From Arcicella rosea (GTDB lineage Bacteria; Bacteroidota; Bacteroidia; Cytophagales; Spirosomataceae), in NCBI RefSeq assembly GCF_040543805.1, contig NZ_JBEUMS010000009.1:124001-188000 (forward strand): a DNA stretch of 64,000 nt. The letters are read 5' to 3'. The notes beneath the pieces were generated by a model. It was given only the letters and a program-made list of their open reading frames with translations. It was not told the DNA's origin and did no database searches. This document shows positions 45,810 to 54,148 of the stretch, piece after piece (within the stretch, counting starts at the first letter, position 1; each line of letters begins with the position of its first letter). The position numbers and the translations under genes were made by a program.

Positions 45810-46574
45810 TTAAGAATTAACAAAACGTTCATTAAAGCCTCTTACCGTTTTGGCAATTTCTTTAATTAAATCTACTCTTTCTTCAATGGCATTGCCTACA
45901 ACAATTACGTCGGCACCAGCTTTTAAAGCATCTTGTGCTTTCTTCGCTGAATTAATTCCTCCGCCAACAATTAAAGGAACTTCAACAGATTGCTGTACGG
46001 CGGCAATCATTTCTGGTGAAACGGCATTATAAGCGCCAGAACCAGCATCCATATAAATCAATTTCAATCCTAACATTTCGCCAGCCATTGCTGTACAAGC
46101 TGCAATACTTGGTTTATCGTGCGGAATTGGCGTTGTATTTGAAATATACGAAACTGTTGTTTGGCGACCGCTATCAATAATCATGTAGCCTGTTGGTAAT
46201 ACTTCTATGCCACTTCTTTTAAGAATTGGGGCGGAGATTACTTGTTGTCCAATCAAATAATCAGGGTTTCTTCCTGAAATTAAAGATAAAAACAATACGC
46301 CATCTACTTGATTATTAAGATGTAAGCTATTTCCTGGAAATAAAATAACAGGAATGTCGCTACTTTTTTTAATTTCAATAATAACCTTTTCCATAATGTG
46401 GCTGGTAATTAAGCTACCGCCCACAAAAAAGAAATCTACCGCTTGTTCTTTACTCAAAGCTATTAAATGCGAAAAGCTGTCTTCATTGACTTTGTCGGGG
46501 TCAATCAAGACAGCAAATGCTTTTTTGCCTTGGGCTTTTAGCTCGTAAAATTTATTGAGAAGATTTCTCTGCAT
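45810..46574 (-). CDS. pcrB: geranylgeranylglyceryl/heptaprenylglyceryl phosphate synthase
   Basis: TIM-barrel prenyltransferase that joins glycerol-1-phosphate to a polyprenyl diphosphate, 254 aa. Diagnostic motifs: AVLIDPDKV, FFVGGSL, VILFPGNSLHL, TGYMIIDSG, LIYMDAGSGA and the phosphate-binding VPLIVGGGINSA. It belongs to the group II enzymes found in Bacteroidota as well as archaea. It makes an archaeal-type ether lipid precursor whose fate in these bacteria is unclear. It overlaps the upstream 132-aa gene by 23 bp, so the two are translationally linked. Confidence 0.93.
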   Translation of the reverse strand: MQRNLLNKFYELKAQGKKAFAVLIDPDKVNEDSFSHLIALSKEQAVDFFFVGGSLITSHIMEKVIIEIKKSSDIPVILFPGNSLHLNNQVDGVLFLSLISGRNPDYLIGQQVISAPILKRSGIEVLPTGYMIIDSGRQTTVSYISNTTPIPHDKPSIAACTAMAGEMLGLKLIYMDAGSGAYNAVSPEMIAAVQQSVEVPLIVGGGINSAKKAQDALKAGADVIVVGNAIEERVDLIKEIAKTVRGFNERFVNS

Positions 46575-46950
46575 GATTTTCTTTTAAAATCGAAAGGGCT
46601 TCCATGACTTTATCTTTGGCAATTGCCATTAAAAATGACAGCATGTAACCTTTAATAGATGAAATAAGCCAAGATTCTTTCGTTTTTTCTTTTTTTACAA
46701 CAACAGGCAGATTAGTATTTTCTGAAACCTTAGTTGTTACTTTTTTGTCAGAATCTGAACTGAAAAAACTAAATATCAAATAAGTGGTAGCCAAAACGCC
46801 ACCCACAATCAGTGCGGTTGTACCGATACGAGTCGCCTCTGATTTAAGGTCACTTACTTGTCCGTCAATCGTTTCTTTATATGCTTTTGCTTCTAAATGT
46901 AACTCTCGTTTACGTTCAGAGATTTTTTTTGGGCTAACTACTGGAAACAT
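46552..46950 (-). CDS. small membrane protein, hypothetical (132 aa)
   Basis: Unrecognised protein with one clear membrane helix (TTALIVGGVLATTYLIFSFF, about residues 45-64). A helical charged N-terminus precedes it (KKISERKRELHLEAKAYKE), and a Lys-rich loop and a second amphipathic stretch (SSIKGYMLSFLMAIAKDKV) follow. Start ATG 46950 is preferred over GTG 46959. It overlaps the pcrB start by 23 bp and lies downstream of the holin-like gene on the same strand. That order is typical of envelope-stress small proteins in Bacteroidota; its own role is unknown. Confidence 0.7.
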   Translation of the reverse strand: MFPVVSPKKISERKRELHLEAKAYKETIDGQVSDLKSEATRIGTTALIVGGVLATTYLIFSFFSSDSDKKVTTKVSENTNLPVVVKKEKTKESWLISSIKGYMLSFLMAIAKDKVMEALSILKENHAEKSSQ

Positions 46951-47090
46951 AATCTTCACGTGGTTCTGTTATTGTACGAATAAAATTCATTACGAAACTT
47001 ACTAATACAATAACTGTGTACGTCTCTAAAACTACTCAAAAGTAATAAAAATTGCTTTTTTGACTGAAAATTTAAAGAAAGAATTCTTTT

Positions 47091-47444
47091 TTAATTTTCT
47101 TGAAATACTGTTTCAGCTTCTTCTTCAATACTTTCTGTGATTGTATCAGGTTTAAGTAAGGTTTTTCCAAGATGGAAAACATAAGCGACAACAATTGCTA
47201 ACAAAATTGTAACTGCAAGAAAACCAAGATATTCACTTTTGAAAACATGGTTTAAAAATAAAGCCAAAGTCAGCAATGAAAACATGAAAAGCATTCCCGC
47301 TGAAAGTACAAGGATTGCTCCGATAACCAACTTTTTAATCGTTTCTTGAACACGCTCTTCTACTTCAAGTTTGGCAATTTCTATGTGCGTTTGAACGTAC
47401 TTATAAATATTTTCAATCAATCCGTTTGTCTCTGGTATTTTCAT
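47091..47444 (-). CDS. phage-holin-family (DUF1469-type) membrane protein
   Basis: Protein of 117 aa with an amphipathic N-terminal helix (QTHIEIAKLEVEERVQETIKK) and two transmembrane helices (about 38-62 and 72-92), the pattern of the putative Actinobacteriophage holin III/DUF1469 group. Despite the family label there is no prophage here. In chromosomes these proteins accompany stress-related envelope genes. It lies between mntH and the 132-aa membrane protein, all on the minus strand. Confidence 0.75.
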   Translation of the reverse strand: MKIPETNGLIENIYKYVQTHIEIAKLEVEERVQETIKKLVIGAILVLSAGMLFMFSLLTLALFLNHVFKSEYLGFLAVTILLAIVVAYVFHLGKTLLKPDTITESIEEEAETVFQEN

Positions 47445-47472
47445 GGCTTACCTATTTTTTCAATACAAATAA

Positions 47473-48783
47473 CTAAAAAATAGTATCCCAAAGCAAATAT
47501 CCATTCAAGGCAATGATGATAATTGCTACAATCCAAGCGCAAATTTTCATCAATTTTGAATTCACAAATTCACCCATTTGAGTTTTATCACTTGTGAAAA
47601 CAATCAAAGGAACCACTGCAAAACTAAGTTGTAAGGATAAAATTACTTGACTCAATACCAATAAATCTCCCGTACCTTTTTCTCCATAAATAATTGTAAC
47701 AATCAGCGCTGGAATTACGGCTATTAAACGAGTAATGAGTCGTCTCAACCAAGGTTTTAGTCTTAAATTCAAAAAACCTTCCATGACAATTTGCCCAGCC
47801 AAAGTACCTGTTAAAGTAGAGTTTTGACCAGAAGCCAATAAGGCTACAGCAAAAAATATACCAGCGAATTTTACACCCAAAACGGGGTCAAGTAAATGAT
47901 AAGCATCGTTGATGTCTGCCACATTTTGATTGCCAGTATTGTGGAAAGTTGCCGCTGAAATAATCAAAATAGCTGCATTGATAAAAAAGGCAAGTGATAA
48001 AGACAAGTTGGAATCTATCGTTGCAAAAAAGATGGCCGAACGCTTGCCTTCACTATTTTTTTCAAAATTACGAGTTTGAACAATGCTAGAATGTAAATAC
48101 AAATTATGAGGCATTACTGTTGCACCCAAAATTCCAATGGCAACATAAAGCATTTCTGGATTGATGATGATTTGAGGTTTGGGTAAAATACCTCCCAAAA
48201 TTTCATTTACTGATGGTTGTGAAACAAAAATTTCATAACCAAAACAGCAGAAAATCATGAAAATTAAACCAGCAACAATACATTCTAAAGCCCTAAAGCC
48301 TTTTCCTTGAAAGTATAAGAGTACTAAAACATCTAAAACCGTAATGACGACGCCTACTGTGAGGGGTAAGCCAAAAAGTAAATTAATGGCAATGGCTGAA
48401 CCAATTACTTCTGCTAAATCGCAGGCAGCAATGGCAATTTCGCACAAAACCCATAAAGCAATGGCAACAGGTTTTGAATAAGCGTATCGACAAGCTTGTG
48501 CTAAATCTCGTCCAGTGGCAATGCCTAATTTTAAGGAAAGATGCTGAAGGAGCATCGCAAAAAGGTTGGAAATCAGAATTACGGAAAGGAGCGTATAACC
48601 AAATTTTGAACCACCAGCAATATCTGTCGCCCAGTTTCCTGGATCCATATAACCAACCGCTACCATTAAGCCTGGTCCTGTAAAAGCCCATAATTTTTTA
48701 TAAAACGACCCCGTTTTAGGCACTTTTATAGAACCATATACTTCTGGTAATGAATGGTTTAAAATAGTGTTTTTTATATTCAT
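47473..48783 (-). CDS. mntH: Nramp-family Mn2+/Fe2+ transporter
   Basis: Proton-coupled divalent metal importer of the inner membrane, 436 aa with about 11 helices. The metal-binding DPGN of helix 1 is at residues 47-50 (GYMDPGNWATD), and the helix 6 MPHN motif is in VMPHNLYLHSS. Divergent from mntR with a DtxR-like palindrome between, so repression by metal-loaded MntR is expected. The holin-family gene starts 28 bp downstream and may be co-transcribed. Confidence 0.94.
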   Translation of the reverse strand: MNIKNTILNHSLPEVYGSIKVPKTGSFYKKLWAFTGPGLMVAVGYMDPGNWATDIAGGSKFGYTLLSVILISNLFAMLLQHLSLKLGIATGRDLAQACRYAYSKPVAIALWVLCEIAIAACDLAEVIGSAIAINLLFGLPLTVGVVITVLDVLVLLYFQGKGFRALECIVAGLIFMIFCCFGYEIFVSQPSVNEILGGILPKPQIIINPEMLYVAIGILGATVMPHNLYLHSSIVQTRNFEKNSEGKRSAIFFATIDSNLSLSLAFFINAAILIISAATFHNTGNQNVADINDAYHLLDPVLGVKFAGIFFAVALLASGQNSTLTGTLAGQIVMEGFLNLRLKPWLRRLITRLIAVIPALIVTIIYGEKGTGDLLVLSQVILSLQLSFAVVPLIVFTSDKTQMGEFVNSKLMKICAWIVAIIIIALNGYLLWDTIF

Positions 48784-48939
48784 ATTAAATATGCTATGTA
48801 ATTGTAAGGTTTGTCGATTGTAATAATCATTATTTCCTTTTTGTAATCAATTCATAAAGGATTTACAACGAAGGTTTAATGACTATAGTTACATAAGTGA
48901 TGTAAATTTATTTTTTGTTAAGTACAATTCAAAATATTT

Positions 48940-48957
48940 TTTTAGATTAATCTAAAA
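48940..48957. promoter_or_regulatory. MntR/DtxR-type operator in the mntH-mntR spacer
   Basis: TTTTAGATTAATCTAAAA is a perfect 18-bp palindrome. Its core TTAGATTAATCTAA resembles the DtxR/IdeR consensus (TTAGGTTAGSCTAACCTAA). It overlaps the -33 region of the mntR promoter and lies upstream of mntH, as expected of an autoregulated Mn operator. Confidence 0.7.
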
Positions 48958-48981
48958 TTTAATTATTCGCTTATTAAATAA

Positions 48982-48989
48982 TATCTTTG
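48982..48989 (+). promoter_or_regulatory. -7 box of mntR
   Basis: TATCTTTG fits TAnnTTTG and lies 24 bases downstream of the operator palindrome, 41 bases before the chosen ATG. Confidence 0.55.
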
Positions 48990-49030
48990 CATTGCAAATA
49001 ATGCTCTTATTATCCCCAAAAATTGCCATC

Positions 49031-49696
49031 ATGACTTCATTCACAGAAGAAAACTACCTTAAAATAATTTATAAGCTTTCTGCGGAAACCGACAGTGAAG
49101 TCAGCACGAATGCTGTTGCAGAACTGACACTTACCAAAGCGGCATCAGTTTCGGATATGCTTAGGAAACTTTCAGAAAAACAATTAGTTAATTATCAGAA
49201 ATATCAAGGTGTTAGGCTAACTGAACTTGGCGAAGCTGTGGCATTGAAAGTTATCAGAAAGCACCGTTTATGGGAAGTATTTTTGGTAGAAAAGTTAGGT
49301 TTTAATTGGGATGAAGTACACGAAATTGCAGAACAATTAGAACATATTGATTCAGAAGAATTGGTTGAAAGATTAGATGAATTTTTAGGTTTTCCGAAAT
49401 TTGACCCTCACGGTGACCCAATTCCTGATACTTTCGGAATTATGCCTGAATTGAGGTATCAGAACCTTTCAGAAATTACTGTTGGACAAAGTGTTGTGAT
49501 GGTAGGCGTTTCTGAGCATTCGGCAACTTTTTTACAATATTTAGCCAAAATGGGTTTGACATTGGGTTGCCAAATTGTTGTGAAAGAGCTGAACGATTTC
49601 GATAAATCACTTAATGTAAATCTTGGTGACTTATCAAATCATTTTATTAGCCATGAAGTAGCCAAAAATTTACTGGTAAAAAGTATTAAAAACTAA
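49031..49696 (+). CDS. mntR: Mn-dependent transcriptional repressor (DtxR/MntR family)
   Basis: Metalloregulator of about 222 aa. Start set at ATG 49031 (MTSFTEENYLKIIYKL), where the family's winged helix-turn-helix begins; a TTG at 48992 would add 13 residues. DNA-binding helix in VAELTLTKAASVSDMLRKL; dimerisation/metal domain with HRLWEVFLVEKLGF, EIAEQLEHIDSEELVERLD and DPHGDPIP; C-terminal FeoA/SH3-like domain (VGVSEHSATFLQYLAKMGL). It should repress mntH and itself when manganese is plentiful. Confidence 0.93.
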   Translation: MTSFTEENYLKIIYKLSAETDSEVSTNAVAELTLTKAASVSDMLRKLSEKQLVNYQKYQGVRLTELGEAVALKVIRKHRLWEVFLVEKLGFNWDEVHEIAEQLEHIDSEELVERLDEFLGFPKFDPHGDPIPDTFGIMPELRYQNLSEITVGQSVVMVGVSEHSATFLQYLAKMGLTLGCQIVVKELNDFDKSLNVNLGDLSNHFISHEVAKNLLVKSIKN

Positions 49697-49700
49697 GAAC

Positions 49701-49764
49701 AAAAAAAAACCTAACAACGCCGCCACGTTGCTAGGTCTAAAAAATCTGCGTTACAAGAACGCAG
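49701..49764 (-). ncRNA. candidate small RNA, about 60-65 nt, convergent with mntR
   Basis: Transcribed leftwards from a near-ideal promoter (49796-49767). The transcript would start with a 7-bp hairpin (CTGCGTT at 49764-49758 with AACGCAG), then a U-rich linker. It ends with an 11-bp stem (ACCTAGCAACG 49736-49726 with CGTTGTTAGGT 49719-49709) and a run of nine U. One base pair is G-U on this strand but an A-C mismatch on the other, so the RNA is best read on the minus strand. The 3' end stops five bases past the mntR stop codon. No known RNA family was recognised. Confidence 0.65.
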
Positions 49765-49766
49765 TG

Positions 49767-49796
49767 CAAAGGTACAAAAAATGGAGTTTAAGTCAA
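49767..49796 (-). promoter_or_regulatory. promoter of the candidate small RNA
   Basis: On the minus strand TTG (49796-49794), exactly 19 bases, TACCTTTG (49774-49767): a consensus match for the Bacteroidota primary sigma factor. No reading frame follows. Confidence 0.72.
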
Positions 49797-49801
49797 GCAT
49801 T

Positions 49802-50112
49802 TATTGAAAATTGCAAGTGTATTTCCTGAAATTTTGTACGAACTAAGATTTTTATTTGGTAAACACCAAGAATTTATTGACGAAACAAAAAATCCTCCCT
49901 TTACTTTTTTAACTAGTTTTTACTGAAATAAGCCTTTTTTTTATAGATTATCTTTCAACATAATACCGTTTTTTCTCAATATTAGGTCTTTTCTCTTTTT
50001 TGTTGATTTTAATATTTCAAGTAATTTGAATGATATATTCAACATTACATTCAAAATAAAGGAGATTGAATCGTTTGGCTTAAATGAAGACTAGCGATAA
50101 ATACTCAATTTT
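49802..50112. other. AT-rich spacer downstream of eutC, no gene seen
   Basis: No credible reading frame, RNA gene or terminator hairpin was found here. The sequence is strongly T/A-rich. It lies between the small RNA promoter and the eutC stop codon. Confidence 0.5.
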
Positions 50113-50880
50113 TTAAAGTAGTTGTTTTTCTGCCATTTCATCCTTTAATTGTACGCCACTTATTTTTTTTACTTTTATTTCATTAAGTAAGTAGAAAATC
50201 TTTTCTGAAGCTAACTCATAATTTAATCCTTCTGGACGAATATTCGAAACACAATTTCTACTTTCGTCGGTCAGTCCTAATTGTGGTTGGTATGTAATAT
50301 ACGCACCCATACTGTCGGGAGATGTAAGTCCGGGGCGTTCGCCAATTAAAATGATTACAATATTTGCCTTTAGTAAAAAACCAATCTCATCTGCAATTGC
50401 TACTCGTCCTTGTTCAACAATACAAATCGGTGCGATTTCCCAGTTTTCAGTTTGAAGTTTAGGAATTAAATGATTCAAAAAAGGAAAAGCGTGTTCATTG
50501 ACGGCACTTGCCGAAAGTCCATCGGCGATTACAAAACAAATATCTGATTCACTGGCATCTTCTTCCAATAAAATTTTTCTAGATGCTTGGTTGATTGTTC
50601 TTCCTAAATCGGGTCTTTGTAAATATTGTGAACGAGATTTTACTTCACTTTGTAGCCGTAATACTTCCAAATTAAAATGCAGTAAAAAGGACTGAAACAA
50701 TTCCGCTACTTTTAAATCTGAATAAACTGCATCACGGGCTTGCGCATGGTCTGCTTGAAATTTCAACAATTCAGCCGTAGGCAAACTATGCCCAACCCGA
50801 CCACGAGCAATGCGAGCGGGAGTATAATTTTGCAAAAATTGCCATTGGTCGGCTTTGTTGATTTCCATGTTGTGATTCAT
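50113..50880 (-). CDS. eutC: ethanolamine ammonia-lyase small subunit
   Basis: Light chain of the adenosylcobalamin-dependent enzyme that splits ethanolamine into acetaldehyde and ammonia, 255 aa. Recognised by TPARIARGRVGHSLPTAELLKFQ near the start, FVIADGLSASAVNEHAFPFL in the middle and ILIGERPGLTSPDSMGAYI with YQPQLGLTDESRNCVSNIR towards the end. The start could be ATG 50880 or 50868. Its partner eutB is at 60421-61797; the two are separated by the TIR/SLOG island, though the strand order is as in an eutB-eutC operon. No microcompartment or reactivase genes are near. Confidence 0.93.
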   Translation of the reverse strand: MNHNMEINKADQWQFLQNYTPARIARGRVGHSLPTAELLKFQADHAQARDAVYSDLKVAELFQSFLLHFNLEVLRLQSEVKSRSQYLQRPDLGRTINQASRKILLEEDASESDICFVIADGLSASAVNEHAFPFLNHLIPKLQTENWEIAPICIVEQGRVAIADEIGFLLKANIVIILIGERPGLTSPDSMGAYITYQPQLGLTDESRNCVSNIRPEGLNYELASEKIFYLLNEIKVKKISGVQLKDEMAEKQLL

Positions 50881-50998
50881 TGAGTGATTTAATGAATGAG
50901 CGATTTAGTGATTAATCAATTGAATTAAAAAATTGATTTTATTTTTGGCTAATTCTTTTCATTTTGATTATCGAAAAGAACAGCAAAAAACTCAACAC

Positions 50999-53900
50999 TT
51001 AATCAACTCCATATTTCTTCTTTATCTCCTCATCCAAAGGCAAGAGGTATTTATCTCCAAAAGCCTTTATCCATTCTTGTATTTCCTCAAATTTATAATC
51101 TAACGCCTCACAATCGCCGTAACTCATTAAATTACCCTGCTGTGTTTGTAAATCTGTTTTAACAATGGCTTTACCAACGGTGACATAGAGATAGCGATTG
51201 CCTATGATTTGTACTTGTGTAGGCTCTTTATTTAACCATAAAGTTTGAATTAAAGTGTCGGAGATTATGTCGTATGTTTTGACATGATGGTTAGTGATAA
51301 TAACATAAAAGGTACTATTAGGAGAGAGCTTGACTTTACTATTGTTATTAAAGACATGTTTCTGTTTTAAAAAATCATTCATTTTACCCGTTGCTACCTC
51401 CCATACTTTAGATGTATTATTTTTATACATTACTTTTAGCCATTTACCATTAGGAGAAAAATAGAACTTAATAATGTCTTTCTCTTGCTCTAAAAAACTA
51501 TGTTTTTCCCCTGATGCTAAGTCCCATACTTTGAGACAATAATTTTTGTCTATTGTTATCAACCATTGTTCATTAGGCGAAAAATAGAACTTAACAATGT
51601 TTTTGTCTTGCTCTAAAAAACTATGCTTTTTTCCCGATGCTAAGTCCCATACTTTGAAACAATAATCTTTATTTTTTGTTATCAACCATTTTTCATTATG
51701 AGAAAATTTGAAATCAATAATATATTTCTCCTGATTTAAAAAATCTGGCAATTTCATAGTTGCTACATCCCACAAACTGTAAGTATCATTTTCACCTTTT
51801 GTTATTAACCATTCTTCATTAGATGAAAACTGGGCATATCTAAAGTCGTACTCCTGATTTAAAAAATGTAGCATTTTTCCTGTTGCGGTATCCCATACTC
51901 TGTATGTATTATTATTTCCTTTTGTTATGTACCATTTACTTTTAGGAGAAAAATTAATATCAAGATAGTCATCCTTTTGCCCGTAAACGTCATACGTTAT
52001 TCCTGTTGCTACCTCTAATATTCTATACTTAGTATTTTTATAGCGTATTATCATCCAATTTTCATTATGGGAAAATTTAGCTTCATAGAGATCAATCCTA
52101 TTCTTTGAAAAATCATGTATTTTTCCTGTTGCTACATCCCATACTTTGAATGTATTATTTTTATACTTTGTTATCAACCATTTATAGTTAGGAGAAAAAT
52201 TAGCACTAATAATTTCTTCCTCCTGCTCTAAAAAAGTATGTATTTTCCCTGTTTCCAACTCCACTATTTCATAAGTGTCATTTTTATCTTTTGTTATCAA
52301 CCACTTATCTTTAGAGTAAAATTGGGTACTAATAATATCTTTCTCTTGCTCTAAAAAAGCACGTGTTTTCTCTGATTTAACCTCCCAAGCTTTGTAAATA
52401 TAATTGTTATCTCTTGTCACCAACCATTTGTCTTTTGAGGAAAAAATGGACTCACTAATGTCTTTCTCATGTTTTATAAAATCAAGTATTTTCCCTGTTT
52501 CCAACTCCACTATTTCATAAGTGCCATTTTTATCTTTTGTTATCAACCATTTATTATTAGAAGAAAATTTAGCGTAAATTAAATTTTTCTCTTGTTTTAT
52601 AAAATCAGGTATTTTCCCTTTTGCTAAATCCCATACTTTGTATGTGTCATTATTATCTTTTGTTATTAGCCATTGATTATTAGACGAAATATTGACCTCA
52701 CTAATGTCTTTCTCCTGCTTTAAAAAGTCGGGTATTTTCCCTTTTTCTAAATCCCATATTTTTTTTTCGAAAGTATCATTCCATCCACCTAAAGTAGGAT
52801 CTATATATCGATGTTCTGTTATCAACCATTTATCATTAGAAGAAAATTTAGCTTCATAAATATTATTGTAATGATTAAAAAAGTCTAGCTTTTTTCCTGT
52901 TACAATCTCCCATATTTTGAGAGTATCCATCCTATCATTTGTTATCAACCATTGATCCTTAGAGGAAAAATAAGCATTTCTAATGTTGCACTCTTTTTTT
53001 AAAAAATCATGTATTTCCCCCGTTGCCATTTCCCATACTTTAGATTTGGAATCCTTATTGATGGTCATCAACCAATTATCCTTAGAGGAAAAATAGGCAT
53101 CTCTAATGTCATACTCCTTTTTTAAAAAATCAAGTATTTCCCCTGTTGCTACATTCCATACTTTCGCTGAATCATTTTTATCTTTTGTTATCAACCATTT
53201 ATCATTAGAGGAAAATTTAGCATAAATTAGGTTTTTCTCCTTTTTTAAAAAAACAGGGATTTTCCCTTTTGCTATATCCCATACTTTGGTATCATTATTA
53301 GTTTTTGTTATTAACCAATTATCCTTATAGGAAAAATAGGCATCTTTAATGTCACATTCCTTTTTTAAAAAATCAAGTATTTTCCCTGTTGTTACATTCC
53401 ATACTTTCGTTGAATCATTTTTATCTTTTGTTATCAACCATTTATCATTAGAGGAAAATTTAGCATAAATTAGATTTTTCTCCTTTTTTAAAAAATCAGG
53501 TCTTTTCCCTTTTATTATATCCCATACTTTGTATGTATAATTATCACTCTTTGTTATTAGCCATTCATCATTAGAGTAATAATAGGTTTCTCTATTGGTA
53601 AAAAAAATACTTTTACAATGCCATTGATGAATATTACTCTGGTTAAAGATAGTTTCACTGGCTTGTTTGATAGTTTTTAAAACCCTTGTGTCTTTGGTTT
53701 TAGAATAAGCTTTTTCTAATAATCTCATGCCTTGTATAGGGATCAGCTTATCTGCTTCAGATGTCCAATAAAGGGCTTGAGCATTATTTTTTTCTATAAT
53801 GGCTTGTTCTTTGGCTTTTTGCTCTCTGACTAAAGATTCTCTTACTTTAATAGTAGCTTTGTCTGCTAATTTCTTAGCAGAATCAATTTTATTGTAAATA

Positions 53901-54145
53901 ATAATATTGAGTTGGTTGGTTTTTTTTCTAATAGAGTCTGCATCTTTATTTTTAAAACTCTCTAAGCATAAATAAATAGCATTGATTTTCTCTAATGCTT
54001 TTTGATAATTATAATTACCCTTAGCATCTTTGATTGTGTCTTTTTCAGCGGAGTAATATATATCCCAGCAAGGTGATTTTTGTCCTACTAATAGGATAGG
54101 ATTAAAAAAAACTATAAAAAAGAGGAGAAAGAATATTTGTTTCAT
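50999..54145 (-). CDS. exported WD40-like repeat protein, last gene of the TIR operon
   Basis: Protein of 1048 aa. Signal peptide MKQIFFLLFFIVFFNPILLVGQ, then a helical, coiled-coil-rich part (residues about 25-175, with KVRESLVREQKAKEQAIIE). About 19 tandem blades of roughly 40 residues follow, with consensus SSNDKWLITKDKND..KVWDVATGKI.DFLKQEK, and a short helical tail. The blade pattern matches WD40-type propellers. Several blades are almost identical, pointing to recent duplication. Its start is 3 bp after the TIR-membrane gene, so the two are coupled. The mature protein should face the periplasm and may act as the sensor of that TIR protein (inference). Confidence 0.85.
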   Translation of the reverse strand: MKQIFFLLFFIVFFNPILLVGQKSPCWDIYYSAEKDTIKDAKGNYNYQKALEKINAIYLCLESFKNKDADSIRKKTNQLNIIIYNKIDSAKKLADKATIKVRESLVREQKAKEQAIIEKNNAQALYWTSEADKLIPIQGMRLLEKAYSKTKDTRVLKTIKQASETIFNQSNIHQWHCKSIFFTNRETYYYSNDEWLITKSDNYTYKVWDIIKGKRPDFLKKEKNLIYAKFSSNDKWLITKDKNDSTKVWNVTTGKILDFLKKECDIKDAYFSYKDNWLITKTNNDTKVWDIAKGKIPVFLKKEKNLIYAKFSSNDKWLITKDKNDSAKVWNVATGEILDFLKKEYDIRDAYFSSKDNWLMTINKDSKSKVWEMATGEIHDFLKKECNIRNAYFSSKDQWLITNDRMDTLKIWEIVTGKKLDFFNHYNNIYEAKFSSNDKWLITEHRYIDPTLGGWNDTFEKKIWDLEKGKIPDFLKQEKDISEVNISSNNQWLITKDNNDTYKVWDLAKGKIPDFIKQEKNLIYAKFSSNNKWLITKDKNGTYEIVELETGKILDFIKHEKDISESIFSSKDKWLVTRDNNYIYKAWEVKSEKTRAFLEQEKDIISTQFYSKDKWLITKDKNDTYEIVELETGKIHTFLEQEEEIISANFSPNYKWLITKYKNNTFKVWDVATGKIHDFSKNRIDLYEAKFSHNENWMIIRYKNTKYRILEVATGITYDVYGQKDDYLDINFSPKSKWYITKGNNNTYRVWDTATGKMLHFLNQEYDFRYAQFSSNEEWLITKGENDTYSLWDVATMKLPDFLNQEKYIIDFKFSHNEKWLITKNKDYCFKVWDLASGKKHSFLEQDKNIVKFYFSPNEQWLITIDKNYCLKVWDLASGEKHSFLEQEKDIIKFYFSPNGKWLKVMYKNNTSKVWEVATGKMNDFLKQKHVFNNNSKVKLSPNSTFYVIITNHHVKTYDIISDTLIQTLWLNKEPTQVQIIGNRYLYVTVGKAIVKTDLQTQQGNLMSYGDCEALDYKFEEIQEWIKAFGDKYLLPLDEEIKKKYGVD

Positions 54146-54148
54146 CTT

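Noticed and set aside
46552..47444. Prophage remnant suggested by the holin-family label
   Set aside because: No phage structural, lysis or integrase genes are nearby; DUF1469-type proteins are common chromosomal membrane proteins.
49702..49740. Plus-strand terminator of mntR as the only role of the hairpin
   Set aside because: On the plus strand the stem has an A-C mismatch and no T-run, whereas the minus strand has a G-U pair, nine U's and a consensus promoter; it may still slow mntR transcripts.
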